64,000 nt of DNA from Brassica napus. Its lineage: Eukaryota; Streptophyta; Magnoliopsida; Brassicales; Brassicaceae. Below are positions 54,364-64,000 of this stretch, piece after piece (position 1 is the first letter of the stretch; the number at the start of each line of letters is the position of its first letter). A program made the position numbers and the translations under genes. The notes under the pieces were generated by a model. It was not told the origin of the DNA and ran no database searches. It saw nothing but the letters and a program-made list of their open reading frames with translations. The stretch is from assembly GCF_020379485.1 (NCBI RefSeq), contig NW_026015153.1, positions 24,587 through 88,586 on the forward strand. Reading direction: 5' to 3'.

Positions 54364-56796
54364 ACTAGCCCTTAGGCGAAGATCATGAGTCCCAACCTGA
54401 TTGTATGGACTCCATTGTCTTTTGCCTTGCTGCCTTTGTGAACACATCTGCTAACTGATCCTCACTCCGAGTATAACAAGGTAGAATCACCCCAAGAATC
54501 ATCATCTGCCTCACCTGTGACAATCACCTCAATGTGCTTTGTTCTCCTCATGGAACACATGAGTTTTAGATGCAATGTGGATAGCGCTTGATTATCCAAT
54601 GCTTGTCATTGGCGTTGCTTGATAATCTCCAGATGCTTCAAAATCCCTTTTATCCACACTAGCTCATTTGTGAAGCTTCAGCATTGCTCTATACTCGGCC
54701 TCAGCACTGGAACAAGACACTACCTCTGCTTCTTACTCTTCCAAGTGACCAAGTTCCCACCAATGAATGTACAATAGCCTGTGGTTGATCTTCTATCTGC
54801 TCTATCACCAGCCCAATCCATCGCATCACAGTAGCCTACAACCTCAGTACTGCTTCTTGTTACATCCCATCCTACTCCAAGACCAGTAGTTCCATTCAGA
54901 TACATCAAGATCCTTTCTCCCCATCCGCCATGTGCTCCTTAGGAACTTGCATGTGTTGACTGACTTGATTCACCGCAAAGCATACATCAGGTCTAGTAAT
55001 GGTAAGATAAATCAACTTCCCCACTAGCTTCCTATAGACAGCTTAGGATCATGGAATGGCTTGCTATCCCAATCTCCCCCTCACTGAACCTTGTACCCAT
55101 CCTCCATTGGCATCTTGGCTGTCTTTCCTCCATAGGCATCTGCTCCCTTTCATAGATCAATCACATCTTCCTTTGAGACATGAACATCCTTCCTTTGATC
55201 TGCATATCTCAATCCCAAAAAATACTTCATTTCCCCCAAGTCTTTAATCTCAAAGCTTGCCTTGAGATACTCCTTTGTAGCCTTGATGCCTTCCTTATCA
55301 CTGCCTGTGATGATGATATCATCCACATACACAAGTAATACCACAATACAGATGAGGTTGATTAGGGTAAAGAGAGTGTGATCCAATTCTGACTTTCTGA
55401 ACCCTCTCCCATTAGATGTAGTACTCAACTTGTTGTACCACGCCTTGAGACTGCTTGAACCATAGATAGCTTTCCTCCTCCACCTCAACACTTACCCTTC
55501 TTTCTAAGATGTTCAAGACCTGGTGGTGATGCATGTATACTTCATCTTCCCCTCTCCTTGAAGGAATGCATTCTTCACATCCATTTGCCACAAATCCCAC
55601 TCAAGATTCACAGCTAAAGATAATACAATCCTGATAGTATGAAGTTTAGCCACAGGAGCAAAGGTCTCACATAGTCCTCCCATATGTCTGAGTAAATCCT
55701 CTTGCACCAACCTAGACTTGCGCCTTTCTATTCTTCCATAGGATAAAACTTGATTGTGAACACCCATTTACTAGTCACTGCCTTCTTCTTTCTTCTTTAG
55801 GCAGCTCACTCTCATACCATTTTCATTCTTAATCATGGCTCCGGACTCATCAGCAACTGAATCTCTCCACTCCTTTAAAGCCATAGCTTCTTCATATGTC
55901 CTTGGAATATAGCTCTCATCCAGCTTACTGTGAAGGCTTATATGCTCGTCGGAAACTCTGCAAGGAACACATAGCTTGAGAAGGATGCTCACAGCCTGGG
56001 CATTGTATACACTCTCGTGTTTCCCCAGTTGGAAGCATCTTCTCTTTCACCCTTGTGCTCCTCCTCAGCTCTGAACTTGTTCTTCTTGTGGCTCTTGCCC
56101 ATCTTCACTTGATTGAGCACCACTCTCATTTGAACCCCATCAGATCCACTTCCTCCCAATCTCCACTAGACTGGTACCACTCTCATCTGAGCCATTAACT
56201 CTCTTTGCCCATCTCCACTAGACTGAGCACCACTCTACTTCCTGTGTCACCTCTTGATTATGCTGGTCCGGCCTGAATCTTGATTATGCACTTGCTCATG
56301 AGATTCATTCATTCCCCCTCTCCATGATCAAGAGGAGTTGTTCTTTAGCTTCACTAGTCGGATTGGAAGACTCTCTTCTTCCAGATTCCTGATCCGGGAT
56401 AACCCTATCCCTAGCTTCTCCAACAGCACCCTCAGTGTTGTTGCTCTATCAGATGGAGCTTGAGACAATCCTTCAGATTTTCCCACTCCTTTTCTTCATA
56501 TAACCCTTTTGATTCAATCAACTTCACTTCTCTAGATACCATCATCTCCTTGCTTTCAGGATCATAGCACTTGTATCCCTTCTGAGTGATAGAGTATCCA
56601 ATGAACATAGCCTTAGTGCTCTTTGCCTCCAGCTGTTTCTCTGTTCTCCTGGACTCATGACATAGCATACACACCCAAATACCCGTAGGTGATCAATAAA
56701 AGGCTTGCTCTTATTCAGCACCTCAAATGGAGACAGATTCTTCATATCTTGGTTGGGAATCCGGTTGATGAGATAGCAAGCAGTCCTGTACAGCAT
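54364..56796 (-). pseudogene. pol: Cop6 Pol: RNase H, RT and integrase C-terminus, many frameshifts
   Basis: The piece is recognisable in several frames. RNase H appears as STEVVGYCDA and WAGDRADRRSTTGYCTF around 54720-54860. RT appears as VYVDDIIITGSDKEG near 55290-55340 and NLEWDLWQMDVKNAFLQGE near 55560-55620. The linker TYEEAMALKEW is near 55880, and the integrase C-terminal block EAKSTKAMFIGYSITQKGYK near 56560-56640. YLINRIP lies at 56750-56775, next to the Cop7 junction. Relatives read through in one frame; here single-base losses break the frame every 100-300 bp. The breaks may be real decay or uncorrected assembly errors. Confidence 0.85.
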
Positions 56797-57403
56797 TATG
56801 AGATTAAGAGATCCTTAGAGTAACAGAATAAAGAGAGTGTTTAGGAGTGATTAAGAGAAGTTTGTGAAAGATTAGGAGACTAGATAGAGCCGTTTAGTGT
56901 CTAAGAGAAAAGCATAGTGTCTAAGAGATTAGAGAGACTCAAACTGCATAATCTTCATTAGGTTGATGAGTTACAATATATAGAGAGAGCATACAAGGGT
57001 TTTCGAAATCAAGAGAAGACTAAAGCATGTGAGGTCAATCAGGAGAGGATAAGCTCATTTGGACTAGCCATTAGCTTCTCCACATGCGCGGAGTATCTGG
57101 CATCTTGGACCGAGATGCTCTTGCCTTTCCAGCTGTTCCAGCCTGTCAAGGCGCGCTCTACCTTATCCCTAAACGGTCTGATGCCTCAAGGTAAGTTCCT
57201 TCCCTTTACCTTAGTTACCGTGTTACTTGGCTGATGCAAGGTAAGTCTTGGTCGATGCTGGATGGTGGTACGGACTGTACGGCTTGTACGGCCTTGTACG
57301 GACGTCCGTACCATGCTCTCCCTAAACTCTCTCAAGCTTCCTCATCTCCTTTCCTCTTCAACTCCTTAGCTCTTCATACATATATATTCAGCTCAACTCA
57401 ACA
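56797..57403 (-). repeat. Cop7 3' LTR (607 bp)
   Basis: In element orientation it runs TGTTGAGTTGAGCTGAATAT…CTCATA. It carries the 16-bp perfect palindrome GTACGGACGTCCGTAC at 57296-57311 within a GTACGG cluster. Confidence 0.9.
57296..57311. repeat. 16-bp perfect palindrome in the Cop7 LTR
   Basis: GTACGGACGTCCGTAC equals its own reverse complement. It is repeated at 62763-62778 in the 5' LTR. Related inverted pairs are in the Cop5 and NA1 LTRs. Confidence 0.9.
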
Positions 57404-57542
57404 CTCCCCCTCAAGCTTAGCTTTGTATAAGTCTAAGCTTGGACAGCCACAAGATCTTCCTCATTAAAAACCTCACCAAAGAAAACCCAATGGGATAAAA
57501 CTTTGATGAGGGAAAAGAGTAAAGACCTTGCAGCTAAGGGGA

Positions 57543-60500
57543 TTAGCTCCTTCTCTTCCCAAGATCAATGAGGCCCAACCTGATGTGAATGGACTCCATT
57601 GTCTTCTGTCTTGCAGCCTTGGTGAACACATCCGCTAGCTGATCTTCACTCCTTGTGTAACATGGCAAGATCACCCCTAGCACAATCATCTGCCTCACCT
57701 TGTGACAATCAACTTCAATGTGCTTGGTCCTCTCATGAAACACCGAGTTGGATGCAATGTGGATGGCAGCTTGATTGTCACAATGCATTGTCATTGGAGT
57801 TGCTTGATCGATCTCCAAGTGCTTCAAGATGCCTTTGATCCATACCAACTCGTTGGTGAGCTTCAGCATGGCTCTATACTCGGCTTCTGCACTTGAACAT
57901 GACACTACCTTCTGCTTCTTGCTCTTCCAAGTCACCAAGTTGCCTCCAATGAATGTGCAATAGCCTGTGGTTGATCTCCTGTCTGCTCTATCACCAGCCC
58001 AATCCGCATCACAATATCCCACCACTTCAGTGCTTCCATTGCAGCCCATCCATACTCCTTGATCAGGTGAGCCGTTGAGATACATCAAGATCCTCTCCAC
58101 CATGTGCCAGTGATGTTCCTTAGGCACTTGCATGTGTTGACTCACCTGATTCACAGCAAAGCAGATGTCAGGTCTAGTTATAGTAAGATAAATCAATTTG
58201 CCAACTAGTTTTCTATAGAGTTTAGGATCCTGATAAGGTTTGCTGTCTTCAATCTCCCCCTCTCGTGGGACTTTGTAGCCATCCTCCATAGGCATCCTTG
58301 CTGTCTTGCCTCCATAAGCACCTGCACCTTTCAAAAGATCAAGTGTATATTTCCTTTGGGACATGAACAAACCTTCCTTGGATCTACATATCTCAATTCC
58401 AAGGAAGTATTTCATTTCTCCCAAGTCTTTAATCTCAAACATGGATTTAAGAAACTCCTTGGTTGCTATGATACCTTCCTTATCACTCCCTGTGATAATG
58501 ATATCATCAACATACACAAGGAGAGCAATCATACCTGAGGGAGTCGTGAGAGTGAAGAGAGTGTGATCTAGTTCAGACTTCTTGAAGCCTCGGCCATTCA
58601 GAGTAGTGCTCAACTTGTTGTACCAAGCCCTTGGTGATTGCTTCAGTCCATAGATGGCTTTCTTCAATCTCAGTACATTCCCACTCTTTACTAAGTGTTC
58701 AAGGCCTGGAGGTGGATGCATATACACTTCATCCTCAAGTTCACCTTGTAGAAACGCATTCTTCACATCCATTTGCCATAACCCCCATCCAAGATTCACA
58801 GCCAAGCTTAGTACAATCCGGATTGTGTGGAGTTTAGCTACTGGTGCAAAGGTTTCTATGTAATCTTCTCCATAAGTTTGAGTGAACCCTCTTGCAACTA
58901 GTCTTGACTTCTTCCTCTCAACCTTCCATCCGCTTTGTACTTGATTGTGAATATCCATCTACTAGTCACAGCCTTCTTCCCTTTTGGTAACTCACTCTCA
59001 TACCATGTATCATTCTTGATCATCGCTCCTGCCTCATCTCCAACTGATTCCTTCCATTCTTTATCTTTCATTGCTTCTTCATAGCTTCTTGGGATGTGAT
59101 TCTCATCCAAGTTTACCATGAACGCGCAATGTGCTTCTGGATATTGAGCAAAGGAGCACACGGCTTGAGAAGGATGCTCCACAGCTTGGGCATTGTAGTA
59201 CACTCTCGTGTTTACCCAACTGGAAGGATCCTTCCTTATCCTTGTACTCCTTCTTAGTGGCTGCACAACTGGTTCTTCTTCCTGTTGTTCTTCTACCACT
59301 TCATCTTGAGAAGGTGTTTGTGTCACACCATGATCATGTCCATGACCATCCGAGCCTATGCTCTCTTCTCCTTCATTCTCTACTCCTCCTTCATCTTGGT
59401 TGGCCTCTTGCATAGGCTCCTCATGCTCCTCTCCTCCCTCATGATCAAGGTGGGATGGTGAACCAACTTCAGGAGGTGTAGTTGCGTGATTCCTCGGATC
59501 CTGGGATGTACTGATTCCAAGACCTTCAAGAATGATCCGCAAGGTGGTGGCCTTGTCTGATGTTAAGTCCTTCAGGTCTTCTTGATTCTTTTCTTCATAG
59601 TATCCTCTATCTTCCAAGAACTTCACATCTCTAGATACAAGAACTCTCCTTGCTATAGGATCATAGCATTTGTATCCTTTCTGTGTAGCTGAGTATCCTA
59701 TGAACACAGCCTTAGTGCTTCTTGCTTCTAGCTTGTTGATCATCTCTCCTGGTTTGAGGACAAAGCATAGGCATCCAAAGACTCGCAAGTAATCAAGAGC
59801 TGGCTTGTACCTGTTCAGAACTTCAAATGGAGCCTTCTCATTCAGAACTTTGGTTGGAGTTCTGTTTATCAGGTAACAAGCAGTGGCAACCGCATCACTC
59901 CAAAATCTCTTTGGAACATTACTCTGAAACATAAGTGACCTTGCCACTTCCATGAGATGCCTATTCTTCCTCTCAGCCACTCCATTTTGCTGTGGAGTAT
60001 AAGGACAGCTTGTTTGATGTAGAATCCCATGTTGTGATAGGTGTTGCTTGAATGCATGACTCGTGTACTCTCCTCCATTATCTGATCTCAAAATTTTAAT
60101 CTTAGCATGATAATGGTTAGTTACATAAGTTTGAAAATTCCTAAATGCATCAAGTACCCTATCTTTGGTCTGAATTAAGGTTAACCAGGTGTATTTGGAT
60201 TTTTCATCAATGAATGTGACAAAATACTTATAACTATCTCTAGATAAGCAAGGGGCAGTCCATACATCTGAATGAATTAGATCAAAGCAATTATCATAAA
60301 CAGTAGTAGACTTTTGAAACACAGTTCTACAATGCTTGCCTAAAATGCAAGCTTCACAATCCTTATTCTCAAACACAACACCTGGTACCATTAAGTTCAA
60401 AGCTTTAACATGAGGGTGTCCTACTCTAGCATGCCACAATGCATTTTTATTCAACAAAGAAGCAGAAGTAAACGAGCAACTATAATCAGGAACAGAAGTG

Positions 60501-62054
60501 AGTTCTTCAAGCATATAGAGATCTCCCTTAGTCACCCCTTTCCCAATCAACCTGCTGCTCTCAATATCCTGAAACTTCACATCATTAGGACTAAAGATAA
60601 CATTGCATTGTAAATCATTAGTACATTCTTCACTGATAATAGTTTGATGTGAATTCAGGCATGTAAAAAGCTCTAGATTCTTTGTTAAACAGCTTAAGCT
60701 TTCCTATTCCTCTAATGGGTATCTTATCCCCATTTGCTATCATCACATGCCCATGTGTAGGTTCTATATCCTTAATCAAGTTTTCATCACTTATCATATG
60801 ATGTGATGCACCAGAATCAACAATCAATGGTTTACCTACTCGTTTAGCATTATGGCATAGATTACTAAGTGATGAATGCATCTTATCAGTTCTAGCAATG
60901 TAAGCATGCCTATACTCATTCCTAGCTTCTAACCGTTCTACTAGTTCTCTAATCAAGTGATCATCCTTATATGCAATCATAGAAGCTCCAAAGGAATAAC
61001 CGTAAGTGTTACCGTTTTCCTTTAGCATTTTGAAGAGGGCATCAAGGTCTGATCTCTTGATGTAGTCATCATTGCTGCGGGAGCTTGAGGCGCCTGTGTA
61101 AGCCACCAGAGACTTCCCATTCCCATCATTGCCTCCAAGCCCATCCACTTCACTGATCTTGCTGGTGCCAGCTCCGCTTGAACCTTCAGTCACATTTGCC
61201 CTTCCCTCACGCTCCTTCATGAACTTGGCCGGCTTGAGGTGTGGGTGCAGTATCCAGCATTGGCTCTTCTTATGACCATGCTTCTTGCAATGATCACAGT
61301 TGCCATTGAACTTCCTGTCCTCGTACTTCCCGTGAGATGCCTTGTTTGCTTGTGGAGCCTCGGTTGAATCCTCATGAGCTGCTTGATTGGCAAGAGAGAG
61401 CTCCCCTTTCCTCCAAACAAACCCATGGATCCCTGCTCCCTTTGGATTTGTGCACACACCTCCTCAAGGTCCGGAAGCTTGTCTGACCTTAACATGTGCT
61501 GGATGAGCTGGGTGTAGGCCGGTTTCAGTGTGAGAAGCAGCCCAAAGACCTTGTCTTGCTCGCGCCTCTCATTCAGCTGATCTGGATCAGTTGTGCTCGG
61601 CCTCAGCATCTCCAGCTCTGACCATAAGGACCTGAACCTCCCCAAGTGCTTAGTGAACTCCATGTCCTCTTGTGCAAGACGGTTGATCGCTAGCTTCACT
61701 TCAAACACACGGCTGAGGTTGGAAGTGTTCCCATACACCTTCTTCAGCGTGTCCCACAGCTCCTTGGCTGATTCACAGTAGCTGTAGGCATCCAAGATAG
61801 CTGGGTCCAAGGATGCGTGTAGAACCGTCATCACCAGCATGTCTTCTTGTTGCCATTTCTCCACAGCCGCTTCATTGGAGACCTCTTCTTGATCTCCTCC
61901 CTGAGTAATGAGTTTCGGAGCCTCCCCTGTTGTGATGTGCCCCCCACAAACCCTTACTTCCCACAGCAGTCTTCACCATCCGAGACCACACAAGGTAGTT
62001 GCTACCTTTGAAAGTAACCGCTACCTTCATCCTCATGTTCATCCCATGTTCCAT
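57543..62054 (-). pseudogene. gag-pol: Cop7 Gag-Pol polyprotein, complete in content, several frameshifts
   Basis: Reading leftwards: Gag N-terminus from 62054 (MKVAVTFKGSNYLVWSRMVK), with a frame change in a C run near 61945. The Gag body follows to about 61400 (LGRFRSLWSELEMLRPS), with a frame change near 61410. Next are the CCHC knuckle CDHCKKHGHKKSQC and protease VDSGASHHMIS to about 60640, another change there, and integrase with SDNGGEYTS and YTPQQNGVAERKNRHLMEVA to about 58930. After a further change, RT (YVDDIIITG) and RNase H (CDADWAGD, DNQAAIHIA) run open to the stop at 57543. The last 471 residues differ from Cop5 at about five positions. Each break looks like one base, so this was recently intact or is intact with sequence errors. 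Confidence 0.88.
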
Positions 62055-62267
62055 CTTTGCTTGACTTGAAAACTTGGATCTTGGATTTCGTACACACCAA
62101 CCTTGAGTCTAGAATCACGCAAACCAACAGAACGTAGCACAGCTTCAACTAGAACGGACCACAGCTTCAACACCTTCAAGACTACTCGCGTGTAGCTTCA
62201 AAGACGTTTAGCTTGTAACTCTCTAAAGATCAAACCCCAGATTCAAATGAACCTGGCTCTGATACCA

Positions 62268-62869
62268 TATGAGATTAAGAGATCCTTAGAGTAAACAGAA
62301 TAAAGAGAGTGTTTAGGAAGTGATTAAGAGAAGTTTGTGAAAGATTAGGAGACTAGATAGAGCCGTTTAGTGTCTAAGAAAAAGCATAGTGTCTAAGAGA
62401 TTAGAGAGACTCAAACTGCATAATCTTCATTAGGGTTGATGAGTTACAATATATAGAGAGAGCATACAGGGTTTTCGAAATCAAGAGAAGACTAAGCATG
62501 TGAGGTCAATCAGGAGAGGATAAGCTCATTTGGACTAGCCAATTAGCTTCTCCACATGCGCGGAGTATCTGGCATCTTGGACCGAGATGCTCTTGCCTTT
62601 CCAGCTGTTCCAGCCTGTCAAGGCGCGCTCTACCTTATCCCTAAACGGTCTGATGCCTCAAGGTAAGTTCCTTCCCTTTACCTTAGTTACCGTGTTACTT
62701 GGCTGATGCAAGTAAGTCTTGGTCGATGCTGGATGGTACGGACTGTACGGCTTGTACGCCTTGTACGGACGTCCGTACCATGCTCTCCCTAAACTCTCTC
62801 AAGCTTCTCATCTCCTTTCCTCTTCAACTCCTTAGCTCTTCATACATATATATTCAGCTCAACTCAACA
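62268..62869 (-). repeat. Cop7 5' LTR (602 bp)
   Basis: It borders the PBS at 62267. A TATA-like CTATATATTG (minus strand) is at about 62448-62457, in the position expected for the promoter. It ends AACTCAACA next to AGCAT and resumed Cop6 sequence. Confidence 0.9.
62448..62457 (-). promoter_or_regulatory. Putative TATA box of the Cop7 5' LTR
   Basis: CTATATATTG on the minus strand lies about 180 bp from the PBS-proximal end. The 3' LTR copy is at about 56976-56985. Confidence 0.45.
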
Positions 62870-64000
62870 AGCATCTCCCCAAAACGTTTTGGGACATTTG
62901 CATGAAACATCATCGACCTAGCAACCTCCATCAAGTGCCTATTCTTCCTCTCAGCTACACCATTCTGCTGTGGTGTGTAGGGACAACTGGTCTGATGCAA
63001 TCCCATGCTTGGCTAGATGACTCTTGAAGGCATTGCTGATGTATTCACCTCCATTGTCTGATCTCAGTACCTTCACAGTAGCATTGTATTGATTAGATAC
63101 ATATGCTTGGAAGTTCATAAACGCTTCTAGCACCTTATCTTTAGATGGAAGCAATGTGAGCCATGTATACTTAGACTTCTCATCAATGAATGTTACAAAG
63201 TATTTATGCTGTCTCTAGACATGCATGGAGCGGTCCACACATCCGAGTGAACTAGATCAAAGCAATGCTCATAAGTTAGTCTTAGATGTTGGGAAAACAG
63301 TCCTACAATGCTTTCCTAATATGCATGCTTCACAATCCAGTGTTGAATGACATATTAGGGATTATCAATTCAATGGCACGAGCATGAGGATGTCCTAATC
63401 TAGCATGCCAAGTATACTATCAATCTTCTCAGCAGTACTAACTCAAGCAAATAGAATCAAAGGATTAGAGGTCTTAGCCAAGTCGAGGTGGTATAGCTGA
63501 TTCTTGCTGTCTCCTCTGCAATGACTCTCCCAGTCTTCAAATCTTGAAACTCAACTTCATCAGTCTGAATACTACTTGACAATCAAGATCAATGGTAGCT
63601 TTCTTCACAGATATAGATTTGAAGTGAACTGAGGCATGTAGAAGGCAGCCGTGTCCTCTCAAACATCTGAGCTTTCCACTCCTTCTATTGGGATCATAGC
63701 ACCATTAGCTATCCTAACACTCCCTGTTGCAGCCTTGATCTCACTTATAAGCCTCCTATCACTGATCATATGATGACTTGCTCCAGAATCAATCACCATG
63801 GGTTTAGAAGCTCCGGATTGTATAGCATGCTTCTTGCTTGCTGCTAAGGCTTGTACATGTTCCATGAACACTCTCCTTCCTTCCTGGTGATGCGATCATC
63901 AGCTCCACTCCCTTTCTCCTGCTCTCTTAACACCCCACTGTCTTCTACTGATTCCCCCATGTAGGCGAGTAAGAACACTCTCCCACAACTCTCTTCCTAC
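62870..64000 (-). pseudogene. pol: Cop6 Pol, second piece: integrase core, protease, part of Gag region
   Basis: After Cop7 the Cop6 coding sequence resumes with the codons for NVPKRFW and runs right to the window edge. It shows RKNRHLMEVA near 62930, VLRSDNGGEYISNAFKSHLAKHGI near 63000-63070 and KYTWLTLLPSKD near 63150-63180. The integrase finger with CILGKHC is near 63320, and protease VIDSGASHHMISDRRLISE near 63755-63810. Several single-base losses break the frame. The protein is closest to Cop3 and Cop4. The expected Gag and 5' LTR are beyond the window. Confidence 0.85.

Larger units (their letters stand above)
53732..56796 (-). mobile_element. Cop6: Ty1/copia retrotransposon, 3' part, inserted in the satellite
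   Basis: The 3' LTR (53732-54221) abuts ATTTA of a satellite monomer. A PPT-like segment follows at 54222-54236 (one G shorter than in relatives), then pol in reverse. The element is split at 56797 by Cop7 and resumes at 62870. Its 5' end is beyond the window. The LTR differs in sequence from the Cop3 LTR but has the same end type and hairpin motif. Confidence 0.88.
56797..62869 (-). mobile_element. Cop7: complete Ty1/copia retrotransposon inserted in Cop6
   Basis: LTRs at 56797-57403 (607 bp) and 62268-62869 (602 bp) differ mostly by one-base indels. The PBS complement is at 62255-62267 and the PPT complement at about 57404-57417. The target duplication AGCAT is at 56792-56796 and 62870-62874. 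The coding region is complete in content but broken by a few single-base frameshifts. Confidence 0.92.

Noticed and set aside
53732..64000. Cop6 and Cop7 as several short separate genes
   Set aside because: The short frames are consecutive pieces of single copia polyproteins, broken by one-base indels.

Overview
This window is plant centromeric or pericentromeric heterochromatin. I see no host gene, tRNA, rRNA or CRISPR array. Everything identifiable is either satellite DNA or LTR retrotransposon. The satellite at 33158-53731 is a 176-bp monomer with a HindIII site (AAGCTT) in most units. From memory it matches the CentBr / HindIII centromeric satellite family of Brassica, so the organism is most likely Brassica or a close relative in tribe Brassiceae. 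A Ty3/gypsy element with CRM-type (centromeric retrotransposon) structure supports the centromere reading. Species and chromosome cannot be fixed from the sequence alone.

Layout, using working names. Cop1 (minus, 1-1212, left part outside the window) abuts Cop2 (minus, 1213-4782) and was probably inserted into it. Cop2 sits in Cop3, a minus-strand copia element whose visible pieces are 4783-5640, 11638-12108 and 30516-33157. Cop3 is split again by NA1 (plus, 5641-11632, a non-coding LTR element, TSD TGAAC) and by Gyp1 (plus, 12109-30510, CRM-like gypsy, TSD TGATC). Gyp1 is itself split by Cop4 (minus, 13953-19508, TSD GCCTT, one 1430-aa ORF) and Cop5 (plus, 21848-27967, TSD CTTCC, one 1510-aa ORF). 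The 5' LTR of Cop3 abuts the satellite array at 33158. The array holds about 114 monomers and one solo LTR (35626-36154, TSD ATTTA). At 53732 Cop6 (minus; 53732-56796 and 62870-64000 onward) begins. It is split by Cop7 (minus, 56797-62869, TSD AGCAT).

Inferred order of events: satellite array, then Cop3 and Cop6 into the array, then NA1, Gyp1 and Cop2 into Cop3, Cop7 into Cop6, Cop4 and Cop5 into Gyp1, and Cop1 into Cop2. By hand alignment the LTR pairs of NA1, Gyp1, Cop4 and Cop5 differ by about 1% or less, so the nest is young. The reading frames of Gyp1 and Cop3 remain open across their visible pieces; the only breaks are the insertions.

The copia elements belong to one superfamily (LTRs TGTTGA...TA, initiator-tRNA-Met-type PBS, PPT AGCTTGAGGGGGAG). 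They fall into two classes. Cop1, Cop2, Cop5, Cop7 and NA1 have GTACGG motifs in the LTR, and where Gag is readable across the region (Cop2, Cop5, Cop7) it carries a CCHC knuckle. Cop3, Cop4 and Cop6 have an LTR hairpin motif (TTACCACAGTAA type), and the two readable Gags (Cop3, Cop4) lack the knuckle. The most notable points are the repeated use of one exact ATTTA site in the satellite monomer, a duplicated block of LTR plus about 14 monomers, higher-order periodicities of 11 and 19 monomers, and the co-variation of LTR motif and Gag type. The right third of the window carries many single-base deletions that look like assembly error. I did not find a clearly new defence-type or metabolic system.
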